Assembly (NCBI RefSeq): GCF_902506165.1
Contig: NZ_LR733817.1
Span: forward strand, 1,596,255 to 1,660,254
Length of the DNA: 64,000 bases
Source: Bosea sp. 29B
GTDB taxonomy: Bacteria > Pseudomonadota > Alphaproteobacteria > Rhizobiales > Beijerinckiaceae
Reading direction: 5' to 3'
This document shows positions 9,593 through 18,885 of this stretch, in pieces. The translations under genes were made by a program, and so were the position numbers. The notes beneath the pieces are model-generated. The model worked only from the letters and a program-made list of their open reading frames with translations, had not been told where the DNA came from and made no database searches. The first letter of the stretch is position 1, and each line of letters begins with the position of its first letter.

Positions 9593-11287
9593 TCAGCCCG
9601 CCGCGCGCAGCGGCGGGCTGTCATGCGTTTCGTCCGGCAGGCTCAGCTCGGCCTTGCCGACCAGGTGTCCCTGCAGATAGGTGACGCCCCAATCGCACAG
9701 CATCGAAGCCTGCAGCTCGTCGTCGACCCATTCGGCGACGGTCTCGACGCCGAGATGATGCGCCAGCTCCAGCAGGGTGCGCACGAAGAAGCGATCATCG
9801 GTCGAACGCCGCAGGTTCTGCGTGAAAGCGCCGTCGAGCTTGAGGATGTCGATCGGAAAGGCGCGCAGATGCCGCAGCGACGTGTGGCCTGCGCCGAAAT
9901 CGTCGATCGCCACCCGGGCGCCGCGCTGCTTGATCCTGGTCAAGAGCTTGGCCATCCGCTCGGGATCCTCGATCGTCGCCGTCTCCGTGACCTCGACGAT
10001 CAGGCGCTTCGCCGCGATCGGGTTCGCCGCGGCGCTGGCCTCGAACCCCTCGATCCAGTCGGCCTCCGCCAGTGTGCGCGGCGAGACGTTGATCGACAGC
10101 ACCGCGTCTTGCCGTTCCGCCAGATGCGTCATGGCGAGCTCGAGCACGCGATGGTCGAACAGATTCACCAGGCCCCGCCTTTCGAGCAGGGGCACCAGCT
10201 CCGCCGCGGCGAGGAAGCCGCCCTGGGGACGCTCGACCCGTAGCAGCGCCTCGTTGAAGGCCAGAGTGCGGCCCTTCGCCGTCACCACCGGCTGGAAGGC
10301 CAGCCGCACCCTACGCTCGTTCAGCGCGGCGACGGCTTCGAGGTCGAGCCGCGGCGCGCCGCCGCCGCCCTCGGCCACAACCGGCCGGCGCGCGATCACC
10401 GCATTGTCGAGCCCCGCCGCCTCGGCGCCTGAGAGCGCACTTTCGGCCGCCTTGACCAGCGTCGCGCCTTCACGGGTCAGGTCCGGGGCGATCGCTGCGC
10501 CGACGCGCAGCCTGACCAGCGCGATCCCGCGTGAGCTTTCGACCGCCGAGCGGGCTACAGCCTTGATGAAGCGCTCCGCCGCCGCCTCGATCTGGTTCGC
10601 CGGGCAGCTGCTGAGCAGGATGGCGAAGCGATTGCCGGAATAGTGCATGAGCTGGTCGCGTCGGCGCATCACCGAATGCAGGCGCTGACGCACCTCTTCG
10701 ATGATCTCCTCGGTGCCCTCATGGCCGAACTCACCATTGAGGCGCGCGAGCTCGCCGATTGCCGCGACCAGCACGACGACCGAGCGTTCCGCCGGCAGAT
10801 GCTCGGCCAGGGCCTCGTCGACGCGCTCGACCAGCACATTGCGATCGCAGAGATCGGCATCGGTCGCGGTCAGTTCCTCCGGCCGTACTGCCCGCTCCAG
10901 CCTGAGCACGCCGCGCGCGCGGCTGGGGCGGCCGTCGATCCCGACGAACCAGCGCCCGGCATCCTCGATCCACATCTTGCGACCGGCGAGATCGGCGGCA
11001 TAGCGCGTGCGATAGACCGCACCGTCGCCGAGATCATGCCCGCCCGAGGAGAAGATCGCGTCGTAGCGGCTGCGCCCGCTCCCGGGCTCGACCAGCCCGG
11101 CGAAGGATAGGCCGCGCTGCAGCACGGCTAGTGGAACAGGACCGAGCACCTCGGCCGCATTCGGGCCCCAGCTCAGCGTGTCGCTGCCGATATCCCAGCT
11201 ATAAGCCACTTCGCCGATCGATGAGAGCAGGCTGCGCGGCTCGACGATCCTCTCGTCGCGGGAACCGAACAGGGACGGCGCAGACAT
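9593..11287 (-). CDS. c-di-GMP phosphodiesterase with degenerate GGDEF domain (PAS-GGDEF-EAL)
   Basis: 564 residues. A PAS-like sensor (residues about 20-120, YSWDIGSDTLSWG) precedes a GGDEF-type domain (about 150-290) whose active loop reads SGNRF instead of GGDEF, so cyclase activity should be lost. The EAL domain (about 310-550) keeps its catalytic set: FNEALLR, INVSPR, EVTETA, DDFGAGH, LKLDG, VAEWV and QGHLVG. It therefore likely hydrolyses c-di-GMP, with the dead GGDEF domain perhaps binding GTP as a regulator. No membrane segments, so cytoplasmic. Converges with phaR. Confidence 0.9.
   Translation of the reverse strand: MSAPSLFGSRDERIVEPRSLLSSIGEVAYSWDIGSDTLSWGPNAAEVLGPVPLAVLQRGLSFAGLVEPGSGRSRYDAIFSSGGHDLGDGAVYRTRYAADLAGRKMWIEDAGRWFVGIDGRPSRARGVLRLERAVRPEELTATDADLCDRNVLVERVDEALAEHLPAERSVVVLVAAIGELARLNGEFGHEGTEEIIEEVRQRLHSVMRRRDQLMHYSGNRFAILLSSCPANQIEAAAERFIKAVARSAVESSRGIALVRLRVGAAIAPDLTREGATLVKAAESALSGAEAAGLDNAVIARRPVVAEGGGGAPRLDLEAVAALNERRVRLAFQPVVTAKGRTLAFNEALLRVERPQGGFLAAAELVPLLERRGLVNLFDHRVLELAMTHLAERQDAVLSINVSPRTLAEADWIEGFEASAAANPIAAKRLIVEVTETATIEDPERMAKLLTRIKQRGARVAIDDFGAGHTSLRHLRAFPIDILKLDGAFTQNLRRSTDDRFFVRTLLELAHHLGVETVAEWVDDELQASMLCDWGVTYLQGHLVGKAELSLPDETHDSPPLRAAG
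9595..9619. terminator. Hairpin between phaR and the EAL gene
   Basis: AGCCCGCCGC (9595-9604) and GCGGCGGGCT (9610-9619) are perfect 10-bp arms with a 5-nt loop. It overlaps the last codons of the minus-strand EAL gene and lies 37 bp past the phaR stop. No T tract on either side, so intrinsic termination is uncertain. Confidence 0.45.
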
Positions 11288-11454
11288 GATGCGGCTGCCT
11301 CGGACGACGGGTTGGAGAGCCGCCCCGTCCTGATTGCGGAATGGCGGGAAACTGTCCCGAAACGATGCAGGAGGCGGCGTTAACGGCCGGTTAAGGCCGG
11401 CGCCCCGATTGCAAGGATTCGCTCCCGAACCCCCAGATGTTCCGGAGCGGCACG

Positions 11455-11673
11455 ATGATCGAGACAGGACAGCCCGCAGCGGCCTCCTTCACGGAGCAGG
11501 AAGACCCCACACCGAGTGTTCCCGCCGCCTTCCTCGTCCAGCTCGCCGCGAGCCAGGCTGGGATCGGCCCGTTCGCCGGCCGCGACCGCGAGACGCCCTT
11601 CATCGGCGCCCGCCGCTATTATGAAGGAATGGCGCGTCGCCACCCCCCTCTCAAGCTTCTGCGCTCGGCCTGA
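11455..11673 (+). CDS. Small hypothetical protein
   Basis: 72 residues. The ATG at 11455 follows GGAG at a good distance, and the codons show the strong G/C third-position preference of neighbouring genes, which supports translation. There is a hydrophobic-to-neutral middle (VPAAFLVQLAASQAG) and a basic tail (RRHPPLKLLRSA). No known motif. It stands alone between the EAL gene and rpmF. Confidence 0.5.
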   Translation: MIETGQPAAASFTEQEDPTPSVPAAFLVQLAASQAGIGPFAGRDRETPFIGARRYYEGMARRHPPLKLLRSA

Positions 11674-11684
11674 AGCACAAACGC

Positions 11685-11708
11685 AAAAAGGCCGGCCTTT
11701 CGGCCGGC
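11685..11708 (-). terminator. Rho-independent terminator of rpmF
   Basis: GCCGGCC (11691-11697), loop TTTC, GGCCGGC (11702-11708). On the minus strand the stem is followed by C and then TTTTT (complement of 11685-11689). It lies 42 bp past the rpmF stop. Confidence 0.8.
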
Positions 11709-11750
11709 GCTCTTCGGTCTCAAAGACTGGGGCCGCACGGCCCCGCCATA

Positions 11751-11936
11751 TCAGGCCTCGGTCTTGGCCTTCAGCACCTGACGGCCGCGATACATGCCGG
11801 ACTTCAGGTCGATATGGTGCGGACGGCGCAGCTCGCCCGAGTTCTTGTCTTCGATATAGGTGGGCTGCTTCAGCGCGTCGGCCGAGCGGCGCATGCCGCG
11901 CTTCGACGGCGAAGTCTTTCTCTTCGGAACGGCCAT
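11751..11936 (-). CDS. rpmF: 50S ribosomal protein L32
   Basis: 61 residues, with the conserved [18 protein letters not shown] start and [16 protein letters not shown] end typical of alphaproteobacterial L32. The zinc cysteines found in some L32 proteins are absent, so this is the C-minus form. A terminator follows at 11685-11708. In this phylum L32 often stands alone, as here, next to mtgA. Confidence 0.95.
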   Translation of the reverse strand: MAVPKRKTSPSKRGMRRSADALKQPTYIEDKNSGELRRPHHIDLKSGMYRGRQVLKAKTEA

Positions 11937-12077
11937 CGGTACTCTCCATCATGCCTTCGCGCGAGGCGGGGCATTTCACCCGCACCACTGTCGCGACGAC
12001 GTCACATTCGTGATGAGGGCTGGCACTTACACGCTCACGCGCGCTCTGGCTAGACCATACGGCGGAAAAAGTGGCGC

Positions 12078-12800
12078 CTACGTGCTGGCACCGGCCGGAA
12101 GCGCACAATTTCCAAGCGGCCCGAGCTGGTTCATCCGCCTTTGCACCCGGCCGGCGGCCGCCAGCAAGGCCCGGCTCGGCCGCGACGGGTTGCGCAGGAT
12201 CGGGTTCGGCAGGGCCCCCGCCAGCCTGGCGGCCTCTGCCGGCGTCAGGCGCGAGGCGGGCTTGCCGAAATGGCGCTGGGCCGCCGCTTCTGCCCCGAAG
12301 ACGCCCTCGCCCCATTCGGCGATGTTGAGATAGACCTCGATCACCCGCCGCTTCGGCCAGGCGAGGTCGATCGCCAGCGCGATCGGCAGCTCCAGCCCCT
12401 TGCGGAGATAGGAACGACCCGGCCAGAGGAAGAGGTTCTTGGCGGTCTGCATCGTCAGCGTCGATGCGCCGCGGCTAGGCCCATCCTCATCCTGCAGCAC
12501 GGCGTTGAGCTCGCCCCAGTCAACGCCGTTATGCGAGCAGAAGCGCTGGTCCTCGGAGGCGATCACCGCGCGGATCAGATAGGGCGAGATCTGCGAGAGC
12601 GGCACCCAGTCGCGCTCCACCGAGCGAAACGTCAGCCAGCGGCCGAGCATCAGCGTCGAAGGCGGCGGCACGAAACGGTAGAGCAGCAGCAGCGCGGCGA
12701 AGATGATCGCCACCACCAGCACAAGCCGGATTAGTCCCCGAACGATCCGACCCGCGAGACTCCCGCGTCGCGGAGTCGGGTTCTCTGCCATCTGCGTCAT
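12078..12800 (-). CDS. mtgA: Monofunctional peptidoglycan transglycosylase
   Basis: 240 residues, the usual MtgA length. One N-terminal membrane anchor (about residues 18-43, LIRLVLVVAIIFAALLLLY) leads into a GT51 domain. Motif 1 is AVIASEDQRFCSHNGVDW, with the catalytic Glu in ASEDQ. Then come GASTLTMQTAKNLF, RKGLELPIALAIDLAWPKRRVIEVYLN and EWGEGVFGAEAAAQRHF. It polymerises lipid II into glycan strands. The ATG at 12800 (or 12791) gives the correct N-terminus; the much longer open frame upstream has no family support. Divergent from the prenyl synthetase gene. Confidence 0.92.
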   Translation of the reverse strand: MTQMAENPTPRRGSLAGRIVRGLIRLVLVVAIIFAALLLLYRFVPPPSTLMLGRWLTFRSVERDWVPLSQISPYLIRAVIASEDQRFCSHNGVDWGELNAVLQDEDGPSRGASTLTMQTAKNLFLWPGRSYLRKGLELPIALAIDLAWPKRRVIEVYLNIAEWGEGVFGAEAAAQRHFGKPASRLTPAEAARLAGALPNPILRNPSRPSRALLAAAGRVQRRMNQLGPLGNCALPAGAST

Positions 12801-12871
12801 CCCCCACGCTTGACGATTACGGCCGCCTCCGGCAAGCCCCGCGCAAGCTCGGCCAGCCAACGCGAGAGACG

Positions 12872-13828
12872 ATGATGAGTTCCGCGGAACCAACCGCCCC
12901 CGCACCGGCCCTGACCAGCGCCCTGTCGGAGACGGCAGAAGCGATCGAAGCCCTGCTCGATACCCTGTTGCAGGAGAAATCCGAGAACGGCGAGATTCAT
13001 CGCCCTGCCCGGCTCCTCGCCGCGATGCGCCATGGCGCGCTCGGCGGCGGCAAGCGGCTTCGTCCCTTCCTCGTGGTCGAGACGGCCAAGCTTTTCGGCG
13101 TTCCCGCCGAGCAGGCGCTGCGCGCCGGCGCCGCCGTCGAGCTCGCCCACTGCTATTCGCTGGTCCATGACGACCTGCCGGCCATGGACGACGACGACAC
13201 CCGCCGCGGCCGCCCGACCGTGCACAAGGCCTATGACGAGGCGACCGCGATCCTCGCCGGCGACGGCCTGCTGACACTCGCCTTCGACGTCATCGCCGAT
13301 CCCAGGACCCATCCGGACGGCGAGACACGCGCCGCGATCATCCTGCTCTTCGCTCGGGCGCTCGGGCTTGGCGGCATGGTCGGCGGCCAGATGCTCGACC
13401 TTGCCGCCGAGGGGCGCTTTGGCGGCGACGATACAGCAGAGAAGCTCGGCCAGGCCGAGATCCGGCGGATGCAGGCGATGAAGACCGGCGCATTGCTCGC
13501 CGGCAGCGTCCTGATCGGCGCTCGCCTGGGCCAGGCCGATCCGACGCGGATGGCGGCGCTGGAGCGTTACGGCAAGGCGCTGGGCGCAGCCTTCCAGGTC
13601 GCCGACGACATCCTCGATATCGAAGCGAGCCCGGAGCAGATGGGCAAGGCGACGGCCAAGGACGACGCCAAGGGCAAGGCGACGCTCGTCGCCGCGCTCG
13701 GCATCGACGCGGCCAAGCGCGAGCGCGACCGGCTGAGCGACGAGGCGATTGCGGCGATCGCCGGCTTCGGCCCGGAGGCGGCGCTGCTGCGCGCGGCGGC
13801 GCAGTTCAGCGCGCAGCGCAAGAGCTGA
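12872..13828 (+). CDS. ispA: Polyprenyl synthetase (farnesyl diphosphate synthase type)
   Basis: 318 residues. It joins isopentenyl diphosphate to allylic diphosphates. The first aspartate-rich motif is DDLPAMDDDDTRRG, the DDx4D form of bacterial short-chain synthases, and the second is DDILDIE. HCYSLVHDDLP and the GGKRLRP lid are also visible. The chain-length region fits a C15 product, but a C20 product cannot be excluded. Two tandem ATG codons (12872, 12875) could start it. ispG of the same isoprenoid route lies 2 kb downstream on the other strand. Confidence 0.88.
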   Translation: MMSSAEPTAPAPALTSALSETAEAIEALLDTLLQEKSENGEIHRPARLLAAMRHGALGGGKRLRPFLVVETAKLFGVPAEQALRAGAAVELAHCYSLVHDDLPAMDDDDTRRGRPTVHKAYDEATAILAGDGLLTLAFDVIADPRTHPDGETRAAIILLFARALGLGGMVGGQMLDLAAEGRFGGDDTAEKLGQAEIRRMQAMKTGALLAGSVLIGARLGQADPTRMAALERYGKALGAAFQVADDILDIEASPEQMGKATAKDDAKGKATLVAALGIDAAKRERDRLSDEAIAAIAGFGPEAALLRAAAQFSAQRKS

Positions 13829-13832
13829 TGCG

Positions 13833-15818
13833 TCAGACCGTGACCTGCGTGCCGACCTCGACGACGCGGCCGGTGGGGATCTGGAAGAAGTTGGTGGCGT
13901 CGGTCGCGCTCTTGGTCAGCCCGATATAGAGGTTGTCCTGCCAGATCGGCATGCCCGATTGCGGCGAGGCCTTGATCGAGCGGCGCGACAGGAAGAACGA
14001 GGTCGACATGATGTCGAACTTGAAGCCCTGCTTGCGCAGGATGGCCAGCCCCTTCGGCACGTTCGGGCTTTCCATGTAGCCGTAGACCATCTCGACGCGC
14101 CAGAAATCGTCGGTGATCCGCGAAAGCCTGACGCGCTCGCTCTCGGCGACGCGCGGGGTGTCGGCGGAGCGCACGGTCAGGATGACGTTGCGCTCGTGCA
14201 GCACCTTGTTGTGCTTGAGGTTGTGCAGCAGCGAGGCAGGTGCAGTCTCGGGGTCGCTGGTCAGGAACACCGCCATGCCCTTGACCCGGTAGGGCGGGCT
14301 CTTGGTCAGCATGCCGACCAGCTCGAGCAGCGGCACGTCGGTCTTGCGGGTCTTGTCGAACAGGATCTTGGTGCCGCGCACCCAGGTCCACATCAGGAGG
14401 ACGAGCGCCATGGCGAACAGCACCGGCACATAGCCGCCGCTGAGCAGCTTCAAGAGGTTTGCCGAGAAGAAGGCGACGTCGATGATGAGGAAGGGCAGGA
14501 TCACAGCCACAGCGGCCGCCAGACCCCAGCGCCAGCCGCGCCAGATCACGATGAAGGCGAGCAGCGAGTCGACCAGCATCGCGCCGAACACCGAGATGCC
14601 ATAGGCATGCGAGAGGTTGGACGAGGTCTTGAAGGTCCAGACCAGCAGCAGCACCGTGAAGAGCAGCAGGATGTTGATGCGCGGGATGTAGATCTGGCCG
14701 GAGGTGTGCTCGGAGGTGTGGCGGATCTCGAGGCGCGGCAGCAGGCCGAGCTGGATCGCTTGCCGGGTCAGCGAATAGGCACCGGTGATCACCGCCTGGC
14801 TCGCGATGATGGTGGCGAGCGTCGCCATGATCACCAGCGGGAGGATCAGCGCCGGCGGGGCGAGCTTGTAGAACGGATTATCGATCGCCGTCGGGTCGGA
14901 CAGGATCAGCGCACCCTGGCCGAGATAGTTGAGCCAGAGCGCCGGAAAGACCAGGAAGATCCAGGCGCTGCGGATCGGGCCGCGGCCGAAATGGCCCATA
15001 TCGGCATAGAGCGCCTCGGCCCCGGTCACCGCAAGGCAGACGCTGCCGAGCACGGCGAGCGACAGCCCGGGATGGTCGAAGAAGAAGCGCACGCCGTAAT
15101 ACGGATTGATCGAGGCGAAGACGCCGAGATCGTCGGAGATATGGTAGATGCCGAGCCCCGCCAGCGTCAGGAACCAGATCGTCATGATCGGGCCGAAGAA
15201 GTTGGCGACCTTGCCGGTCCCGCGGCTCTGCACCAGGAACAGCGCGATCAGGATCACCGAAGCGATGGTGATGACGTAGTCGTCGAGCACCGGCGTCACC
15301 AGCTTCAGTCCCTCGACCGCCGAGAGCACCGAGATCGCCGGCGTGATCACCGCATCGCCATAGAACAGCGCCGCGCCGGCCATGCCGAGGAAGAGCACGA
15401 TGCCGCCGCGCGTGCGCCCGAGCGCACGCTGTGCCAGCGCGACTAGGGTCAGCGTGCCACCCTCGCCGTTGTTGTCGGCGCGCAGCAGCAGCACGACGTA
15501 TTTCAGCGTGACCACCACGACGAGCGACCACAGGATCAGCGAGAGCACGCCGATTACCGCGGCGCGCGGCAGCGGGCCGGTCAGGACGACTTCGGCGCCG
15601 CCGCCATGCCCGCCGGAGGCTGCGCCGGTCGCGGCCAGGATCGTCTCGCGCAGCGCGTAGAGCGGGCTGGTGCCGATGTCGCCATAGACGACGCCGAGCG
15701 CCCCGAGCGCCAATGCGGCGTAACTCTGCGTGGAGTGGCCGTTGCCGGCCGGCTCTTCGAGCCCGAAGCGATCCCCATCCGGCTTGGAGGCCGGCGGGTG
15801 CTGCTGGTCATGACCCAT
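13833..15818 (-). CDS. kup: Low-affinity potassium uptake protein Kup
   Basis: 661 residues. A proton-coupled K+ importer of the KUP/HAK/KT family with about twelve membrane segments in the N-terminal two thirds and a cytosolic tail. The signature [18 protein letters not shown] is near residue 45. The ATG at 15818 has GGAG seven bases upstream and is preferred to an ATG eight codons earlier. The C-terminus (VEVGTQVTV) is the normal Kup end. It converges with the prenyl synthetase gene, four bases apart. Confidence 0.95.
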   Translation of the reverse strand: MGHDQQHPPASKPDGDRFGLEEPAGNGHSTQSYAALALGALGVVYGDIGTSPLYALRETILAATGAASGGHGGGAEVVLTGPLPRAAVIGVLSLILWSLVVVVTLKYVVLLLRADNNGEGGTLTLVALAQRALGRTRGGIVLFLGMAGAALFYGDAVITPAISVLSAVEGLKLVTPVLDDYVITIASVILIALFLVQSRGTGKVANFFGPIMTIWFLTLAGLGIYHISDDLGVFASINPYYGVRFFFDHPGLSLAVLGSVCLAVTGAEALYADMGHFGRGPIRSAWIFLVFPALWLNYLGQGALILSDPTAIDNPFYKLAPPALILPLVIMATLATIIASQAVITGAYSLTRQAIQLGLLPRLEIRHTSEHTSGQIYIPRINILLLFTVLLLVWTFKTSSNLSHAYGISVFGAMLVDSLLAFIVIWRGWRWGLAAAVAVILPFLIIDVAFFSANLLKLLSGGYVPVLFAMALVLLMWTWVRGTKILFDKTRKTDVPLLELVGMLTKSPPYRVKGMAVFLTSDPETAPASLLHNLKHNKVLHERNVILTVRSADTPRVAESERVRLSRITDDFWRVEMVYGYMESPNVPKGLAILRKQGFKFDIMSTSFFLSRRSIKASPQSGMPIWQDNLYIGLTKSATDATNFFQIPTGRVVEVGTQVTV

Positions 15819-15978
15819 CAGGGCGCTCCGCGGGTGCTGCAATGCAGCGAAAGGCCGGGGCCTCTAGCACGGCATGTCTGTCCAAGCAAAGACGCTAGAG
15901 CAGTTCCACGCTGGCGACAGCCACTTTCGCGCCACGCGTGCCGTGAATCGCTTCAAACGATTGAATAGTCGCCTGCGC

Positions 15979-17256
15979 CTATTCGGCCGCGGCAGCGCGG
16001 GCGCCGTAGCGCCGCTCGACGTAATCCTCGACCATCGTCTTGAAGTCGGCGGCGATCGACGGTCCGCGCAGGGTCGCGACCTTCTTGCCGTCGACGAAGA
16101 CCGGCGCGGTCGGAGTCTCGCCCGTGCCCGGCAGCGAGATGCCGATATCGGCGTGCTTGGATTCGCCCGGGCCGTTGACGATGCAGCCCATCACCGCGAC
16201 GTTGAGCGCCTCGATGCCGGGATAGCGCGTCTTCCACTCTGGCATGGAGGTGGAGATCCAGCTCTGGATGTCCATCGCCAGTTCCTGGAACACCGTCGAG
16301 GTCGTTCGCCCGCAGCCCGGGCAGGCCGCGACTAACGGCACGAAGGCCCGAAAGCCCATGGTCTGCAGCAATTCCTGCGAGGCCTTGACCTCCAGCGTCC
16401 GGTCGCCGCCCGGCTCCGGCGTCAGCGAGAAACGGATGGTGTCGCCGATCCCGTCCTGCAGCAGCACGCCGAGCGCCGCCGAGGAGGCGACGAGGCCCTT
16501 CGAGCCCATGCCGGCCTCGGTCAGGCCGAGATGGATGGCATAGTCGCCGCGCTCAGCCAGCATGCGGTAGACCGCGATCAGGTCCTGCACGCCCGAGACC
16601 TTGGCCGAGAGGATGATCTTGTCCTTGGCCAAGCCGATCTCCTCGGCTCGCTCGGCAGAGAGCAGGGCCGACTGCACCATCGCCTCGCGCATCACCGCGC
16701 GCGCATCGAGCGATTTTGGCGCAGCCGCGTTGATGTCCATCAGCGCCGTCAGCAGTTCCTGGTCGAGCGAGCCCCAGTTGGCACCGATCCGCACGCTCTT
16801 GCCATGCTTGATCGCGAGCTCGACGATCTGGCCGAACTGCTTGTCCTTCTTGTCCTTGAAGCCGACATTGCCGGGATTGATCCGGTATTTCGCCAGCGCC
16901 TCAGCGCAAGCCGGATGGTCGCTCAGCAGCTTGTGGCCGATATAATGGAAATCGCCGATCAGCGGCACGTCGATGCCGAGGATGTCGAGCCGCTCGCGGA
17001 TATGCGGCACCGCCGCCGCCGCCTCGTCGCGGTCGACGGTGATGCGCACCAGCTCCGAGCCGGCCCGCGCCAGCGCCGCAACCTGCCCGACCGTGGCCGG
17101 GATGTCGGCGGTGTCGGTATTGGTCATTGACTGCACGACGATCGGCGCGCCACCGCCGACCTGCACATGGCCGACCATCACCGGCACGGTGCGCTTGCGT
17201 GGCGCCGGAGCGGCGTCAGGCCCCTCGGGCAGGCATGTCAGCGGCTGGTCGCTCAT
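15979..17256 (-). CDS. ispG: (E)-4-hydroxy-3-methylbut-2-enyl-diphosphate synthase
   Basis: 425 residues. The [4Fe-4S] enzyme of the MEP isoprenoid pathway converting MEcPP to HMBPP. Cluster ligands are the two cysteines in ACPGCGRT and the one in [36 protein letters not shown] near the N-terminus is the typical substrate-binding start. Electrons come from flavodoxin or ferredoxin in this family. The gene stands alone, 156 bp from zur, which precedes it on the same strand. Confidence 0.96.
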   Translation of the reverse strand: MSDQPLTCLPEGPDAAPAPRKRTVPVMVGHVQVGGGAPIVVQSMTNTDTADIPATVGQVAALARAGSELVRITVDRDEAAAAVPHIRERLDILGIDVPLIGDFHYIGHKLLSDHPACAEALAKYRINPGNVGFKDKKDKQFGQIVELAIKHGKSVRIGANWGSLDQELLTALMDINAAAPKSLDARAVMREAMVQSALLSAERAEEIGLAKDKIILSAKVSGVQDLIAVYRMLAERGDYAIHLGLTEAGMGSKGLVASSAALGVLLQDGIGDTIRFSLTPEPGGDRTLEVKASQELLQTMGFRAFVPLVAACPGCGRTTSTVFQELAMDIQSWISTSMPEWKTRYPGIEALNVAVMGCIVNGPGESKHADIGISLPGTGETPTAPVFVDGKKVATLRGPSIAADFKTMVEDYVERRYGARAAAAE

Positions 17257-17344
17257 GGAATGGTCCGGATCCTTGGCCGGCAGCGGCTCGTCGCGGCTGC
17301 ACTGCGCCCTTGCAGGATGATCGTCAAGCTGCCCGGAGCCGGGT

Positions 17345-17371
17345 CCGATCAGGTTGAATAAACCTGATCGG
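17345..17371. repeat. Perfect inverted repeat between zur and ispG
   Basis: CCGATCAGGTT (17345-17355), loop GAATA, AACCTGATCGG (17361-17371): 11 of 11 arm bases pair. There is no T tract after it. It could terminate zur or be an operator for ispG. A further GATCGG and GATCAT nearby echo the arm. Confidence 0.55.
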
Positions 17372-17412
17372 TGAATCCGTCTCCCACTTTTAGATGGAGA
17401 CCGTTTTGCCGA

Positions 17413-17982
17413 TCATGCTTGCAACGCAAGCTGATCGGAACGGGCTCCAGCGTCGCGACAATGCTCGCAGCGGCCGACGATTTCGACCACCTGATAGGAG
17501 GTCTGGAAGTGCCGGCCTTCGGCCATGCCCCTGATCGCCTGACGCATCGCCGGCGAGGCGTCCTCGTCGACGCCTCCGCAGACCTCGCAGATCAGGAACG
17601 CCACCGCCTCATTGGCGCCATGGCCGTGCGGGCAGGCGATGAAGGCGTTGCGCGAACTCAAACGGTGCACGAAACCCTGCTCAACCAGGAAGTCGAGCGC
17701 CCGATAGATCGAGATCGGCGCGAGGCGACGTCCACCCGGCGGCGAGATCCGGTCCGCCAGATCATAGGCGCCGACCGGTTTGTGGTCGGAATAGAGCGCC
17801 TCCAGCGCCTTGCGCCGGATCGGCGTCAGGCGCAGGCCGCGCTCGCGGCAGACCTTCTCGGCCCGCGCCAGTCCGGTGGCGGCGTGGCGCGAATGATCGT
17901 GCGCATGCTGACAGAGACCATGCTCATGATCATGGGCGTGATCGTGGTGATGGGCGTCACTTGCAGGCTGCATTTTCGTCAT
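17413..17982 (-). CDS. zur: Fur-family zinc uptake regulator Zur
   Basis: 189 residues from the ATG at 17982; an upstream GTG at 18009 is possible. It has a Fur-type winged helix (GLRLTPIRRKALEAL, PISIYRALDFLVEQGFVHRL) and a C-terminal dimer domain with CPHGHG, the CEVCGG knuckle and CEHC, which give the structural and sensing zinc sites. Sensory His/Cys spacing is closer to Zur than to Fur. An unusual His-rich leader (residues about 8-32, repeated HDHAHDHEH) precedes the domain and could bind metal. Zur represses zinc uptake when zinc is replete. No znuABC is in the window. Confidence 0.85.
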   Translation of the reverse strand: MTKMQPASDAHHHDHAHDHEHGLCQHAHDHSRHAATGLARAEKVCRERGLRLTPIRRKALEALYSDHKPVGAYDLADRISPPGGRRLAPISIYRALDFLVEQGFVHRLSSRNAFIACPHGHGANEAVAFLICEVCGGVDEDASPAMRQAIRGMAEGRHFQTSYQVVEIVGRCEHCRDAGARSDQLALQA

Positions 17983-17996
17983 GTTGCGTTGCAATA
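17982..17996. promoter_or_regulatory. Possible autoregulatory site at the zur start
   Basis: TGTTGC-GTT-GCAATA (17982-17996) is an imperfect inverted repeat with five of six paired arm bases, touching the zur start codon. It vaguely resembles AT-rich Zur boxes. The position would suit autoregulation. Weak evidence. Confidence 0.28.
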
Positions 17997-18099
17997 GCAC
18001 ATCGGGCACCGTCCTGGTGACCGACGCTCCCTCACTGGCACAATGCCAGCCTTCGCCGGTAAGTTAAGCGTTCTCAGGCCAAATGTCAGGAGCCGCCCT

Positions 18100-18885
18100 A
18101 TGTTCCTCAAAGATCGCACTGCCCTCGTCACCGGCTCCACCTCCGGCATCGGCCTCGCCTACGCCCGCGCACTCGCTGCCGAAGGTGCCAATGTCGTGAT
18201 CAACGGCTTCGGCGATGCCGACGCGATCGAGAAGGAACGCGCTGGCATCGAGGCCGACTTCAAGGTCAAGGCGCGCTACTCGGCCGCCAATATGATGAAG
18301 CCGGACGAGATCGCCGCCATGGTGGCCGAGGCCGAGAAGGAGTTCGGCGCGATCGACATCCTCGTCAACAATGCCGGCATCCAGCATGTCGCCCCGGTCG
18401 ACGAGTTCCCGATCGAGAAATGGGACCAGATCATCGCGATCAACCTGTCCTCGGCCTTCCACGCCACGCGCGCCGCTTTGCCGAAGATGAAGGAAAAGGG
18501 CTGGGGCCGGATCATCAACACCGCGTCCGCCCACGCCTTCGTCGCCTCTCCGTTCAAATCGGCCTATGTCGCCGCCAAGCACGGCATCGCCGGCTTCACC
18601 AAGACGGTGGCGCTGGAAGTCGCGACCAAGGGCATCACCGTCAACGCGATCGCGCCGGGCTATGTCTGGACGCCTTTGGTCGAGAAGCAGATCCCCGACA
18701 CGATGAAGGCCCGTGGCCTGACCAAGGAGCAGGTCATCAACGACGTGCTGCTGCTGGCCCAGCCCACCAAGGAGTTCGTCACCGTCGAGCAGGTCGCGGC
18801 GCTCGCTGTCTTCCTCTGCACGGATTCGGCCAAGTCGATCACCGGCACCACCTTGCCGATGGATGGCGGCTGGACCGCCGCGTGA
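18100..18885 (+). CDS. bdhA: 3-hydroxybutyrate dehydrogenase
   Basis: 261 residues, the usual length. It is an NAD-dependent SDR that oxidises (R)-3-hydroxybutyrate to acetoacetate when PHB is broken down. Motifs: TGSTSGIGLAYA cofactor loop, NNAGIQHVAPV, catalytic Ser in TASAHAFVASP and YVAAKHG. The ATG at 18100 has AGGAG seven bases upstream. Its stop codon overlaps the patatin start, so the two are translated together. Confidence 0.93.
   Translation: MFLKDRTALVTGSTSGIGLAYARALAAEGANVVINGFGDADAIEKERAGIEADFKVKARYSAANMMKPDEIAAMVAEAEKEFGAIDILVNNAGIQHVAPVDEFPIEKWDQIIAINLSSAFHATRAALPKMKEKGWGRIINTASAHAFVASPFKSAYVAAKHGIAGFTKTVALEVATKGITVNAIAPGYVWTPLVEKQIPDTMKARGLTKEQVINDVLLLAQPTKEFVTVEQVAALAVFLCTDSAKSITGTTLPMDGGWTAA

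Noticed and set aside
12801..13277. Upstream extension of the mtgA frame
   Set aside because: It runs through the prenyl synthetase gene on the other strand and has only Arg-rich low-complexity sequence before the MtgA start.
13749..15446. 565-residue open frame opposite kup
   Set aside because: Antisense of kup codons with very low complexity; kup is certain.
15843..15978. Possible element between kup and ispG with TTCAA-ACGA-TTGAA and GAATAG/CTATTC
   Set aside because: Arms are only 5-6 bp and not repeated elsewhere in the window in a clear way.
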